Shown here: positions 1 to 6,579 of the stretch, piece by piece
How positions within the stretch are numbered: position 1 is the first letter of the stretch
Layout: each line of letters opens with the position of its first letter
Assembly: GCA_900757795.1 (NCBI GenBank)
Contig: CAAEPE010000014.1
Location: 1 to 23,064 of the forward strand
DNA length: 23,064 nt
DNA from: an uncultured Phascolarctobacterium sp.
GTDB taxonomy: Bacteria > Bacillota > Negativicutes > Acidaminococcales > Acidaminococcaceae
Direction of reading: 5' to 3'
Notes under the pieces: generated by a model
What the model was told of the DNA's origin: nothing
The model's database searches: none
The model's input: the letters and a program-made list of their open reading frames with translations, nothing else
Made by a program: the position numbers and the translations under genes

Positions 1-2
1 TT

Positions 3-66
3 GGAAGCATAGAAATCGAGCAATGTTTGAGCGCTAGCGAGTTTTGCGAGATTTCGTTCTGCTTCC
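3..66. repeat. Imperfect long inverted repeat (hairpin)
   Basis: The arms GGAAGCA (3-9) and TGCTTCC (60-66) are complementary, as are GAAATC (12-17) and GATTTC (50-55). The centre is the palindrome GCTAGC (33-38). The whole 64-base block can fold into one interrupted hairpin. No T-tract follows on either strand, so it does not look like a simple terminator. It may be a dispersed intergenic repeat, but no second copy lies in this window. Confidence 0.6.
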
Positions 67-139
67 GCCCGCAATGAGCGTCAAAAAACGCGTTGAACGT
101 GTGATAATTTATCGCCGTAATTTTTTATAGGAAAATTTT

Positions 140-1096
140 TTATTTGCAGGCCTTTAACTGCACTGGCAGTTGCTCGCACAAATCCTTTAAGCTTTCATAG
201 CCAACTTCGTGCACCACATACTGAGGCTGAATAGCTTCTAAAATTTTCTTGGCAGCTGTAGTTTGGAAAGGTCTATGCTGATCAATAGCAGTCACATGCT
301 TCCAAACATCTTCCATAGAAATTTTATCAGGAATATTATGACTTAAATTACGTTGATAGTTACCGGATAAGGAACAGCTTAAATGTACTCCTTTTACCAA
401 GGATTTGTAATCGCCTAATTTTTCGTAAACCTTACAAATATAATCCGCTCCCTCTTCCTCATTTTTCAGACGCAGATTGGTGTTCATTAAATGTCCCGTA
501 TCCAGCATAATGCCAACATTTTTACCTTGCAATCTATCAAAGAAATATTTTACATTGCGTACATCTGTCAAACGCAGTCCCGGCCACCAAAGATTTTCAA
601 ACAGCACAGGCAGATGAGCAGGAATTTCGTCACAAACTGCATTAAACACGTCAGCAGCCGCGGTCAAAACCTCTCTATCACTGTAATTAAACTCATAAGT
701 AAAAATTTCTTCATTATTAGCTTCAGCTACATGCCAAACCAAATATTCGGGGTTTTGCGCCAAAGCAGCGCCAATATTACGGCGAATAACAGACAACCAC
801 TCATCACAACTCATGGCGTCTTTAAAATATTTATTGCGTTCGCGAATATTACGAAACTGCTGCTTTAAACGTTTGGCCTTTTTCAGCCAAAAATCCATCC
901 AATACGGCCAGTAATTTAAGTGTACACCTACAGTAATATCTTTATATTGATTCGCATCAGGCTCCAAAGAATAAACAAACTGTTCAATGCCGTCAACGCC
1001 CATGTCTTTAATCATTTTACGCAAATCCAGTCCATTGTCCTGTAATTCTTTTTCATACCAATCAATAGCACAATAATTAAATAAATGCTTCGTCAT
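140..1096 (-). CDS. Sugar phosphate isomerase/epimerase-like TIM-barrel protein
   Basis: A 318-residue protein that looks like the xylose-isomerase-like TIM barrel / AP-endonuclease family 2 fold. Motifs expected for the metal site appear in order: VHLNYW, an LFENLWWPG segment with the metal Glu, MLDTGH, GVHLS, and VVHEVGYE near the C-terminus. Substrate cannot be told from sequence; members act on sugars, inositols or abasic DNA. The frame is open to a TTG at 1189, but the ATG at 1096 is preferred. It follows a GAGAAGG ribosome site by about 6 bases, and the upstream part of the frame runs through a terminator-like hairpin. It has its own promoter (-10 at 1236) and an attenuator-like leader. 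It is separated from sepF by a terminator. Confidence 0.7.
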   Translation of the reverse strand: MTKHLFNYCAIDWYEKELQDNGLDLRKMIKDMGVDGIEQFVYSLEPDANQYKDITVGVHLNYWPYWMDFWLKKAKRLKQQFRNIRERNKYFKDAMSCDEWLSVIRRNIGAALAQNPEYLVWHVAEANNEEIFTYEFNYSDREVLTAAADVFNAVCDEIPAHLPVLFENLWWPGLRLTDVRNVKYFFDRLQGKNVGIMLDTGHLMNTNLRLKNEEEGADYICKVYEKLGDYKSLVKGVHLSCSLSGNYQRNLSHNIPDKISMEDVWKHVTAIDQHRPFQTTAAKKILEAIQPQYVVHEVGYESLKDLCEQLPVQLKACK

Positions 1097-1119
1097 CTTT
1101 CGACCTTCTCTCCCGGCAA

Positions 1120-1185
1120 CTATAAAAAAAGGCTGCTTCTGCGGCAGCCACCGATACAAAAACTCAATAATAAAACTAATTTCAT
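1120..1185 (-). CDS. Possible 21-codon leader peptide overlapping a terminator hairpin
   Basis: An ATG at 1185 follows AAGG by 5 bases. It opens a 21-codon frame starting MKLVLLLSFCI and ending at a TAG in the T-tract of the hairpin at 1131-1149. Leu codons 3 and 5-7, with Val and Ile nearby, recall branched-chain amino-acid leader peptides. The frame lies wholly within the 5' leader of the TIM-barrel gene, and its 3' half is the hairpin itself. It could be chance; no antiterminator pairing was identified. Confidence 0.25.
   Translation of the reverse strand: MKLVLLLSFCIGGCRRSSLFL
1124..1149 (-). terminator. Terminator-like hairpin in the leader of the TIM-barrel gene
   Basis: On the minus strand GGCTGC (1149-1144) pairs with GCAGCC (1136-1131) over a 7-base loop and is followed directly by seven Ts. 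It sits about 30 bases before the ATG at 1096 and about 80 bases after the predicted transcription start. This is an attenuator position, not an end-of-gene position. Confidence 0.6.
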
Positions 1186-1235
1186 ACAAACCTTAAAATT
1201 TAATTTAAGAATTAGTATCAATATAACTTATTTTC

Positions 1236-1264
1236 ATTATACCACCGCATAAATTATTTTTCAA
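1236..1264 (-). promoter_or_regulatory. Promoter of the TIM-barrel gene
   Basis: TTGAAA (-35, 1264-1259), 17-base spacer, TATAAT (-10, 1241-1236) on the minus strand. It lies just downstream of the sepF terminator, giving a leader of about 130 bases before the ATG at 1096. Confidence 0.75.
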
Positions 1265-1277
1265 GTAAGAAGCAAAT

Positions 1278-1309
1278 AAAAAAGAACTGTTGCCACAGCA
1301 ACAGTTCTT
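1278..1309 (-). terminator. Terminator of sepF
   Basis: A perfect 12-bp stem (1298-1309 with 1282-1293) with a 4-base loop, followed by six Ts on the minus strand. It lies 14 bases after the sepF stop codon. Confidence 0.9.
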
Positions 1310-1322
1310 CTATAATTTTTTA

Positions 1323-1694
1323 TTAGCCAAGCCAGGAACTAATACCGGAACGCTTAACGCTTTTTTCTTTAGCAATTTCTACTTGTTCGGGAGCATACAA
1401 AAGCAAATCGTCATTGATATAAGATACGGAGGCGCTTACGATATAGCTAACACCGTTCAAATAATCAAAAATACGGTTTCTCAACGCAGCATCTACTGCT
1501 TCAAAGCTAACCAAAATAGCAGAGCCGCTCATAAGAGAATCGGCATATTCGCGCACATCAGTAAAGCTTCTAGGAGTGCGCACCATAATATTTAAATGGC
1601 TAGTCTTTACTAAACGCGGACCGACATACTGCTCCTCGCGTTCTTCGTCCTCCGCGGAAGTAAAAAATTTCATTGCCGTATTTTTAAAATCCAT
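1323..1694 (-). CDS. sepF: Cell division protein SepF
   Basis: A 123-residue protein of the SepF (DUF552) family, which helps anchor and organise FtsZ filaments at the division septum in Gram-positive bacteria and relatives. The N-terminal stretch (MDFKNTAMKFFTS) and acidic linker precede the conserved core (roughly residues 30-115). That core includes VRTPRSFTDVREYADSLMSG and DYLNGVSYIV, matching the family's globular beta-rich domain. The ATG at 1694 is chosen because GGAGG ends 8 bases before it; a TTG five codons upstream overlaps that ribosome site. SepF lies downstream of typA in the same orientation but has its own consensus promoter. It ends at a strong terminator. Confidence 0.93.
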   Translation of the reverse strand: MDFKNTAMKFFTSAEDEEREEQYVGPRLVKTSHLNIMVRTPRSFTDVREYADSLMSGSAILVSFEAVDAALRNRIFDYLNGVSYIVSASVSYINDDLLLYAPEQVEIAKEKSVKRSGISSWLG

Positions 1695-1776
1695 GGCTAA
1701 AGCCTCCAAACTAAAAAAATCTAATTATTTCCTTATTATTCGCTCTAGAATCTAAAAATTCCTGCTTGTGGTATAC

Positions 1777-1805
1777 ATTTTAACAAACTTTTTCATAATT
1801 GTCAA
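1777..1805 (-). promoter_or_regulatory. Promoter of sepF
   Basis: TTGACA (1805-1800), 17-base spacer, TAAAAT (1782-1777), read on the minus strand. No terminator hairpin is visible between typA and this promoter, so typA transcripts may also read into sepF. Confidence 0.8.
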
Positions 1806-1831
1806 AATATTTATATGTATTTAGATTATTT

Positions 1832-3652
1832 TTAGGAATTTTTCATGCGTGCACGCAGCTTGCCGCGTTCCAAACGATTTAAAACTTTCTTGCGCATACG
1901 AATGGATTTAGGAGTAACCTCTACCAGCTCGTCCTCGTTGATGTGCTCCAAAGCCTGCTCCAAAGAGAAGGTGCGCGGCGGAATTAAACGAATAGCTTCG
2001 TCGCTGCCGGATGCACGCATATTGCTAACATGCTTTTTCTTGCAGGGGTTAACGTCCATATCATCCTCACGGCTGTTTTCACCCACCAACTGGCCTTCGT
2101 AAATTTTTTCTGCCGGAATTACAAACATGGTGCCGCGTTCTTGCGCGTTTCCAATACCATAGGATGTGGTTTCGCCGCTTTCAAAAGCAACCAGGCTGCC
2201 ACGGGTACGTCCGGGAATTTCGCCCTTATAATCTTCATAACCGGCAAAAACGTGGTTCATAACGCCGTTGCCTTTGGTATCAGTCAAAAATTGGTTACGG
2301 AAGCCAATCAAGCCGCGAGCAGGAATTTTAAATTCCATACGCAGATAGCCTGCCATTTCCGTCATGTTTTGCAGCTCTGCTTTGCGCAGCCCCAAGCCTT
2401 CCATAACGGCGCCCATGTAATCCTGGGGTACGTCAATGGTCAAAGCTTCCATAGGCTCTTGCAGTGTGCCGGTTTCGTCGCGGTGCATAATAACCTTGGG
2501 CTTGCCTACCTGCAGCTCAAAGCCTTCACGGCGCATGGTTTCAATCAAAATAGACAAATGCAGCTCGCCACGGCCGGATACCTTGTAAGCATCAGGACTT
2601 TCGGTTTCTTCTACACGCAGAGCCACGTTGGTTTCTGCTTCTTTATACAGGCGGTCGCGGATGTGGCGGCTGGTAACAAATTCGCCTTCCTTACCTGCAA
2701 AAGGACTGTTGTTAACATAGAAAACCATGGACAAAGTAGGTTCGTCAATTTTAATGCCTTTCAGCATTTCCGGATTGTCTTTATCGGCAATGGTTTCACC
2801 GATTTCTGCATCCTGCAAGCCCATCAGCGCTACGATATCGCCTGCGCCTACGGAGTCAACCTCAGCGCGTTTTAATCCCTGATAAGCGTACAGACGGCCA
2901 ATTTTGCCATTGCGCACACCTTTTTCGTTCATTAAAGTAACCGTTTCACCGTTATGAATGGTACCGCGCACAACACGACCGATTACAATACGGCCAACAA
3001 AATTATCGTAGTCCAAAGTATTAACCAGCATTTGCAGAGGAGCATCCACATCAACATCAGGCGCCGGAATATTTTCCAAAATTACTTTGAACAAAGGCTC
3101 CAAATTATTGCTTTCTTCATCCATGGACAGCTTAGCAATACCATTGCGGGCAGAAGCATACACAACAGGGAACTCTAATTGATCTTCGTCAGCGTTCAGC
3201 TCGATAAATAAATCAAGAACCTCGTCCACAACCTCTTCTACACGTTGGTCAGGACGGTCAATTTTATTGATAACTACGATAGGCTTTAAATGCTGCTCCA
3301 AAGCCTTGCGCAATACGTATTTAGTTTGAGGCATAGGACCTTCATAAGCGTCAACCAAAAGCAGTACGCCGTCAACCATAGTCAAAACGCGCTCTACCTC
3401 GCCGCCAAAATCAGCATGGCCGGGAGTATCCAAAATATTGATTTTTACGCCTGCATGCATAACAGCGGTATTTTTGGACAGAATAGTGATACCGCGCTCA
3501 CGCTCCAAGTCGTTGGAGTCCATAACGCGCTCCTCAACATGCTCGTTAGCACGGAAAATGCCGCTTTGTTTCAGCATAGCGTCAACCAAGGTTGTCTTGC
3601 CATGGTCAACGTGGGCAATAATTGCTATATTACGAATATCATTTCTAATCAT
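1832..3652 (-). CDS. typA: Translational GTPase TypA/BipA
   Basis: A 606-residue ribosome-associated GTPase of the TypA/BipA family (EF-G-like), linked to 50S assembly and to growth under cold and other stress. The G domain is complete: G1 AHVDHGKTT at residues 13-21, G3 DTPGHADFGGEVER, G4 NKIDRPDQR and G5 SARNG. It is followed by the beta-barrel domain (from about 205), the EF-G domain III/V-like regions, and the BipA C-terminal domain (GNAQERGTMFVIPAEKIYEGQ). Length matches the family (about 600-615). The ATG at 3652 follows a GAGGAG site. The gene has a consensus promoter with a short leader holding a terminator-like hairpin. sepF is next downstream. Confidence 0.97.
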   Translation of the reverse strand: MIRNDIRNIAIIAHVDHGKTTLVDAMLKQSGIFRANEHVEERVMDSNDLERERGITILSKNTAVMHAGVKINILDTPGHADFGGEVERVLTMVDGVLLLVDAYEGPMPQTKYVLRKALEQHLKPIVVINKIDRPDQRVEEVVDEVLDLFIELNADEDQLEFPVVYASARNGIAKLSMDEESNNLEPLFKVILENIPAPDVDVDAPLQMLVNTLDYDNFVGRIVIGRVVRGTIHNGETVTLMNEKGVRNGKIGRLYAYQGLKRAEVDSVGAGDIVALMGLQDAEIGETIADKDNPEMLKGIKIDEPTLSMVFYVNNSPFAGKEGEFVTSRHIRDRLYKEAETNVALRVEETESPDAYKVSGRGELHLSILIETMRREGFELQVGKPKVIMHRDETGTLQEPMEALTIDVPQDYMGAVMEGLGLRKAELQNMTEMAGYLRMEFKIPARGLIGFRNQFLTDTKGNGVMNHVFAGYEDYKGEIPGRTRGSLVAFESGETTSYGIGNAQERGTMFVIPAEKIYEGQLVGENSREDDMDVNPCKKKHVSNMRASGSDEAIRLIPPRTFSLEQALEHINEDELVEVTPKSIRMRKKVLNRLERGKLRARMKNS

Positions 3653-3700
3653 GGTCCTATTCTCTCCTCACATTATTTTCCAAAGACATTTAAAGACAAG

Positions 3701-3728
3701 AAAAAGGATGCTTGTCAAGTGCATCCTT
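3701..3728 (-). terminator. Terminator-like hairpin in the typA leader
   Basis: On the minus strand AAGGATGC (3728-3721) pairs with GCATCCTT (3711-3704) over a 9-base loop, followed by TTTTT then CTTG. The stem begins about 12 bases after the predicted start of the typA transcript and ends about 50 bases before its ATG. The zinc-ribbon gene upstream already has its own terminator (3812-3840), so this one looks like an attenuator of typA. Confidence 0.65.
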
Positions 3729-3746
3729 CTACGGTATTACTAAAAT

Positions 3747-3775
3747 ATTATATGCTTTTTCATTTTCACTGTCAA
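3747..3775 (-). promoter_or_regulatory. Consensus promoter of typA
   Basis: TTGACA (3775-3770), exactly 17 bases, TATAAT (3752-3747), both perfect consensus hexamers on the minus strand. The predicted start is near 3740, giving a leader of about 88 bases. Confidence 0.88.
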
Positions 3776-3811
3776 TAAATTTTTATGCTTTTATTTTTAA
3801 AAAGCTAAAAT

Positions 3812-3840
3812 AAAAAGGACTGCTGCTAATGCAACAGTCC
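3812..3840 (-). terminator. Terminator of the zinc-ribbon gene
   Basis: A 10-bp stem with one mismatch (3831-3840 with 3817-3826) and a 4-base loop, followed by TTTTT on the minus strand. It lies 26 bases after the stop codon of the zinc-ribbon gene. Confidence 0.85.
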
Positions 3841-3866
3841 CTTGAATTTTGCTTATAGCTTCAAGC

Positions 3867-4157
3867 TTAGTGGTTTTTACGAGCGTTGAAGCAATCGCGG
3901 CAGTATACCGGACGATCGTTAGAGGGTTTAAACGGTACCATGGTCTCTTTGCCACATTCAGCACAAACTGCAGCAAACATTTCGCGTTGCGGACGTTCGG
4001 TTTGAATGCCCATGCGTTGTTTACGAGCTTGACGGCAAGCCGGGCAGCGGCGAGGTTCGTTGGTGAAACCTTTCTCTTCATAAAATTCTTGCTCGGAAGC
4101 AGTGAATACGAATTCGTTGCCGCATTCGCAGCAGGTTAAAGTCTTGTCTTCTTTCAT
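3867..4157 (-). CDS. Small double zinc-ribbon protein
   Basis: A 96-residue, probably cytoplasmic protein with two Cys4 zinc-ribbon units. The first pairs CCECGNEF (near residues 9-16) with CPACRQARK (near residues 38-46). The second pairs CAECGKE with CRDCFNARKNH at the C-terminus. This is the pattern of the widespread 'probable zinc-ribbon' and CxxC-x-CxxC small proteins of Firmicutes, whose function is not established; nucleic-acid or protein binding is a guess. The ATG at 4157 is chosen because AGGAG lies upstream and the zinc-ribbon homology begins right after it; 25 extra upstream codons have no family support. It has its own strong promoter and an unusually long leader of about 120 bases. 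Confidence 0.85.
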   Translation of the reverse strand: MKEDKTLTCCECGNEFVFTASEQEFYEEKGFTNEPRRCPACRQARKQRMGIQTERPQREMFAAVCAECGKETMVPFKPSNDRPVYCRDCFNARKNH

Positions 4158-4173
4158 TGTTTGATCACTCCTA

Positions 4174-4239
4174 ATCATAGATACATACCCCACAGAACGC
4201 ATTAAGATTTTACTGAGGCTTCCCCATGTCATCTATGAT
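4174..4239 (-). promoter_or_regulatory. Inverted repeat in the leader of the zinc-ribbon gene
   Basis: A 9-bp perfect inverted repeat (4174-4182 with 4231-4239, core ATCATAGAT / ATCTATGAT) encloses 48 bases. It ends directly beside the AGGAG ribosome site at 4168-4172. In the RNA it would close a structured domain just above the start codon. No known riboswitch class was recognised. Confidence 0.4.
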
Positions 4240-4283
4240 AGAAGAAGTTAGTAACTTAAACGGACCACTGAGATACCACTACA

Positions 4284-4312
4284 AGTATATAGTACCTACA
4301 TATAATTGTCAA
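4284..4312 (-). promoter_or_regulatory. Promoter of the zinc-ribbon gene
   Basis: TTGACA (4312-4307), 17-base spacer, TATACT (4289-4284) on the minus strand. It lies in the 203-base gap between cobC and the zinc-ribbon gene. No clear terminator hairpin was seen for cobC. Confidence 0.8.
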
Positions 4313-4360
4313 CCACAGTTTTAAAAAAATATAATAAATTAGTATATACTGCTTACGCCA

Positions 4361-4993
4361 TTAGATAACATGCGCCTCTACGCTTTTGGCTAAAAAATCA
4401 GCTACGTTCATACTATCAACGCATAAGGAACCGTTCCAATTACTTAAAGTTGAAACAGAAACATTATATACGCTCAGCTTCCATAAATTATCCAGCGGAA
4501 TGCCCAAAACAAGGCACAGCTGCAAGCGTATAATACCGCCGTGGGAAATAATGGCGATATTTTTATCGTGACCCTGCTCGGCAAAAATTTGCTCAAAGGC
4601 TAAACGGCAGCGTTCCATAGCCGCGGCAAAGGTCTCTCCGTGGGGCGGCTGCCATTTTCCGGGGCAGTGCAGAAAATTATACATTTCCTGGGGCCAACGC
4701 GCCTGAATGTCGCTGTATTCCAAGCCTTCCCAATCGCCAAAGCTAATTTCTTTTAATAAATCCAACGAACGATACGGTAAATTTTTTGCCATAGCCAGCT
4801 TGGAAGTTGTCATCAGCGCCCGCAGCATAGAGCTGGAATAAATAGCGTCAATCTGCTTTTCCGCCATGTAATCAGCCATTTTCTGCGCCTGTGCTAAACC
4901 TGTACCGTTCAACGGCAAATCCATCTGTCCCTGAAATTTATGACCTAGATTACTGTCCGTTTCACCATGGCGGATTAAATATATTTTGCCCAT
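4361..4993 (-). CDS. cobC: Histidine phosphatase, probable alpha-ribazole phosphatase
   Basis: A 210-residue histidine phosphatase. The phospho-acceptor RHG motif (residues 8-10, in LIRHGETDSN), the EISFGDWEG acid segment and the second catalytic His in ISHGGIIR are all present. The family also includes phosphoglycerate mutases and other phosphatases. The role here is inferred from position as last gene of the cobamide operon, where CobC removes the 5' phosphate from alpha-ribazole phosphate or the cobamide phosphate. The ATG at 4993 is 4 bases after the upstream stop, and its GGAG site lies inside the end of that gene. Homology starts at MGKIYLIRHG, so longer starts are unlikely. Confidence 0.85.
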   Translation of the reverse strand: MGKIYLIRHGETDSNLGHKFQGQMDLPLNGTGLAQAQKMADYMAEKQIDAIYSSSMLRALMTTSKLAMAKNLPYRSLDLLKEISFGDWEGLEYSDIQARWPQEMYNFLHCPGKWQPPHGETFAAAMERCRLAFEQIFAEQGHDKNIAIISHGGIIRLQLCLVLGIPLDNLWKLSVYNVSVSTLSNWNGSLCVDSMNVADFLAKSVEAHVI

Positions 4994-4997
4994 TAGC

Positions 4998-5795
4998 TTA
5001 ATTTCTCTCCTTTTTCTTCTGCTCTGCCAAAGAAAATTCCTTAACCTCCGCATGTACGCTGGCTTCCTCAAAGGTTTCCATTTCCTTATACGCCTTGATA
5101 CCTGCATCCAGTAAGGTAAAGCACAGCGCCGCGCCCTCTCCTGCTCCGTCGGGAATATTTAGGCGCAAGGGTGCAACTAAATTTAACTCCTGCAAAGCTT
5201 CCTCTGCGCCCTGTTCAGCGCTTACGTGACTGGCAAAGCAGTAATCCAAAGCGGCAGGCGCCAGCTCCGTCGCTTTTTTAGCGGCTTTACAAGCTGCTAG
5301 GCCGTCCAGCATTACGCCTACGCGCATAGCGGCAGCCTGCAAAATTCCACCTGCCATAGCGGCACGTACAAGCTCGTTTTCTGCATCTGCCAGGCAGCCA
5401 AAACCCAAAAGCTCCAAACCGTGCTCGTGGATAAGCTCTTGCACCAAAGCAGCGCCTTCTTCTAAGGCATCTGCCTCTGTTTCTGCTGTTACTAACAACG
5501 CTTGAGTTTTAGCGTTAGTTTCTGCCGCCAGCACATTCACCGGCCACTTAGCGTGCATAATTTTTTCCGCCTGTCCAGCCTCATCAATGGAACACCACAC
5601 TAAAAGTTCACGCTTAGGATAGTTTAAATCTAATTTATTATATTCTTTTTTGATACCTGCATATTTGGCAGTCATGTGTTCCAGCTGCGCCAGGCTGCCC
5701 ACAGGCTTAATCAACGCATCAAAGCGGGCCTGCGCCAGCTGAGAGCATTTAGTATCGGCAGGAGTAATGGTTTGAATAATTTCTTCGATATGCAT
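4998..5795 (-). CDS. arsB: Degenerate CobT-like protein, probable ArsB subunit
   Basis: A 265-residue paralogue of nicotinate-nucleotide:base phosphoribosyltransferase (CobT), shorter than the usual 340-350. The N-terminus (ITPADTKCSQLAQARFDALI followed by KPVGSLAQLE) and the C-terminus (GEGAALCFTLLDAG, then EMETFEEA) match CobT ends. However, the CGDHG segment is replaced by WCSIDEAG, the GxGNTTS phosphate-site motif is absent, and the catalytic LGEGTGA segment reads IPDGAGEGAA. The position of the catalytic Glu then appears to be Ala218. Sporomusa and Veillonella use two CobT homologues, ArsA and ArsB, as a heterodimer that activates phenol and p-cresol as cobamide lower ligands. This gene fits the ArsB role beside the intact copy. 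A GAAGGAG site precedes the ATG at 5795. It lies between cobS and cobC. Confidence 0.72.
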   Translation of the reverse strand: MHIEEIIQTITPADTKCSQLAQARFDALIKPVGSLAQLEHMTAKYAGIKKEYNKLDLNYPKRELLVWCSIDEAGQAEKIMHAKWPVNVLAAETNAKTQALLVTAETEADALEEGAALVQELIHEHGLELLGFGCLADAENELVRAAMAGGILQAAAMRVGVMLDGLAACKAAKKATELAPAALDYCFASHVSAEQGAEEALQELNLVAPLRLNIPDGAGEGAALCFTLLDAGIKAYKEMETFEEASVHAEVKEFSLAEQKKKERN

Positions 5796-5819
5796 AAAAA
5801 TCTCCTTCTATTATAACAA

Positions 5820-5840
5820 AATAGCCTTTAGCAAGCTATT
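5820..5840 (-). terminator. Weak hairpin between cobS and arsB
   Basis: A 6-bp stem AATAGC/GCTATT (5835-5840 with 5820-5825) with a 9-base loop, beginning at the cobS stop codon. It is followed by a short TTTTG. It is AT-rich and weak; it may only trim or slightly attenuate the operon transcript. Confidence 0.3.
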
Positions 5841-6574
5841 CAAATTATGTATGTAGCCAACATTAAATAAATAACAACGCCGCATTCCGTTAAAAAGCCG
5901 TAAGTATCGCCAGTCAAACCGCCCAGTTGACCACACAAAAACTGCGCAATTGCCTGACAGATGAAAAATGTTCCCACAGCAGTGTATAAATAGGGCAAAC
6001 CACAGGCATAGACTAAACCAAGGCACACAAAAAAGGCTATATAGGTATAGGCAGATTTGGCGTAAGCCGTAAACATGTGACCGATACCTGTTTTGCGGGC
6101 ATATTTATAATTGACTATATAACTTACCATAAAGGTACGCGTGCACACATACATAGCTACCAACGCGTAAGTTAATTTTTGCGGTTCCAGCGTAGTGTAA
6201 GCGGCAACCTTGAGCAGCACTAGGCAGACCAAAGCAATTACAGCGTTAGAGCCTACATGGCTGTCCTTCATAATTTCCAGCATCCGCTCCCTATCACGGG
6301 CGCTAAACACGCCGTCAGAAGTATCCATAAAGCCGTCATACATCAACGCGCCGATAATAATCAGCTCCGCCAGCACCAGCATTACGGCCCGCATTAAAGC
6401 AGGCGTATGCAGATAGCACAAGCCGTAATTTACGGCTCCCATAAAAATTCCCATTACTAAACCTACCAGCGGAAAATATGGTACACTGCGGCTGAAATCA
6501 TCATCACGCCACTCTGTACGCTTAGAAAAGCGTAGTCTTGTCAAAAATTCTAAACAGGTTATGAAATCTCGCAC
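5840..6574 (-). CDS. cobS: Adenosylcobinamide-GDP ribazoletransferase (cobalamin synthase)
   Basis: A 244-residue polytopic membrane protein of the CobS/CobV family. The family joins adenosylcobinamide-GDP to alpha-ribazole or its phosphate in the last step of nucleotide-loop assembly. The family signature is clear: FLTRL near residues 10-14, then DGFMDTSDGVFSARDRERML with the metal-binding acidic residues, followed by KDSHVGSNA. About six hydrophobic segments are spread through the protein. Start is a GTG at 6574, 5 bases after the cobT stop, with an AGGAG site inside the end of cobT. That spacing implies translational coupling. Length is normal for the family. Confidence 0.93.
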   Translation of the reverse strand: MRDFITCLEFLTRLRFSKRTEWRDDDFSRSVPYFPLVGLVMGIFMGAVNYGLCYLHTPALMRAVMLVLAELIIIGALMYDGFMDTSDGVFSARDRERMLEIMKDSHVGSNAVIALVCLVLLKVAAYTTLEPQKLTYALVAMYVCTRTFMVSYIVNYKYARKTGIGHMFTAYAKSAYTYIAFFVCLGLVYACGLPYLYTAVGTFFICQAIAQFLCGQLGGLTGDTYGFLTECGVVIYLMLATYII

Positions 6575-6579
6575 TTTTT

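Noticed and set aside
1097..1189. N-terminal extension of the TIM-barrel protein from a TTG start
   Set aside because: It runs through the terminator-like hairpin and ignores the good ribosome site before the ATG at 1096.
2030..2875. A 281-codon plus-strand open frame
   Set aside because: It is antisense to typA, whose protein is complete and strongly conserved; low-complexity composition and no ribosome site support it being a shadow.
4994..5107. A 38-residue basic N-terminal extension of cobC
   Set aside because: It overlaps the end of the upstream CobT-like gene in another frame; phosphatase homology starts at the ATG at 4993.
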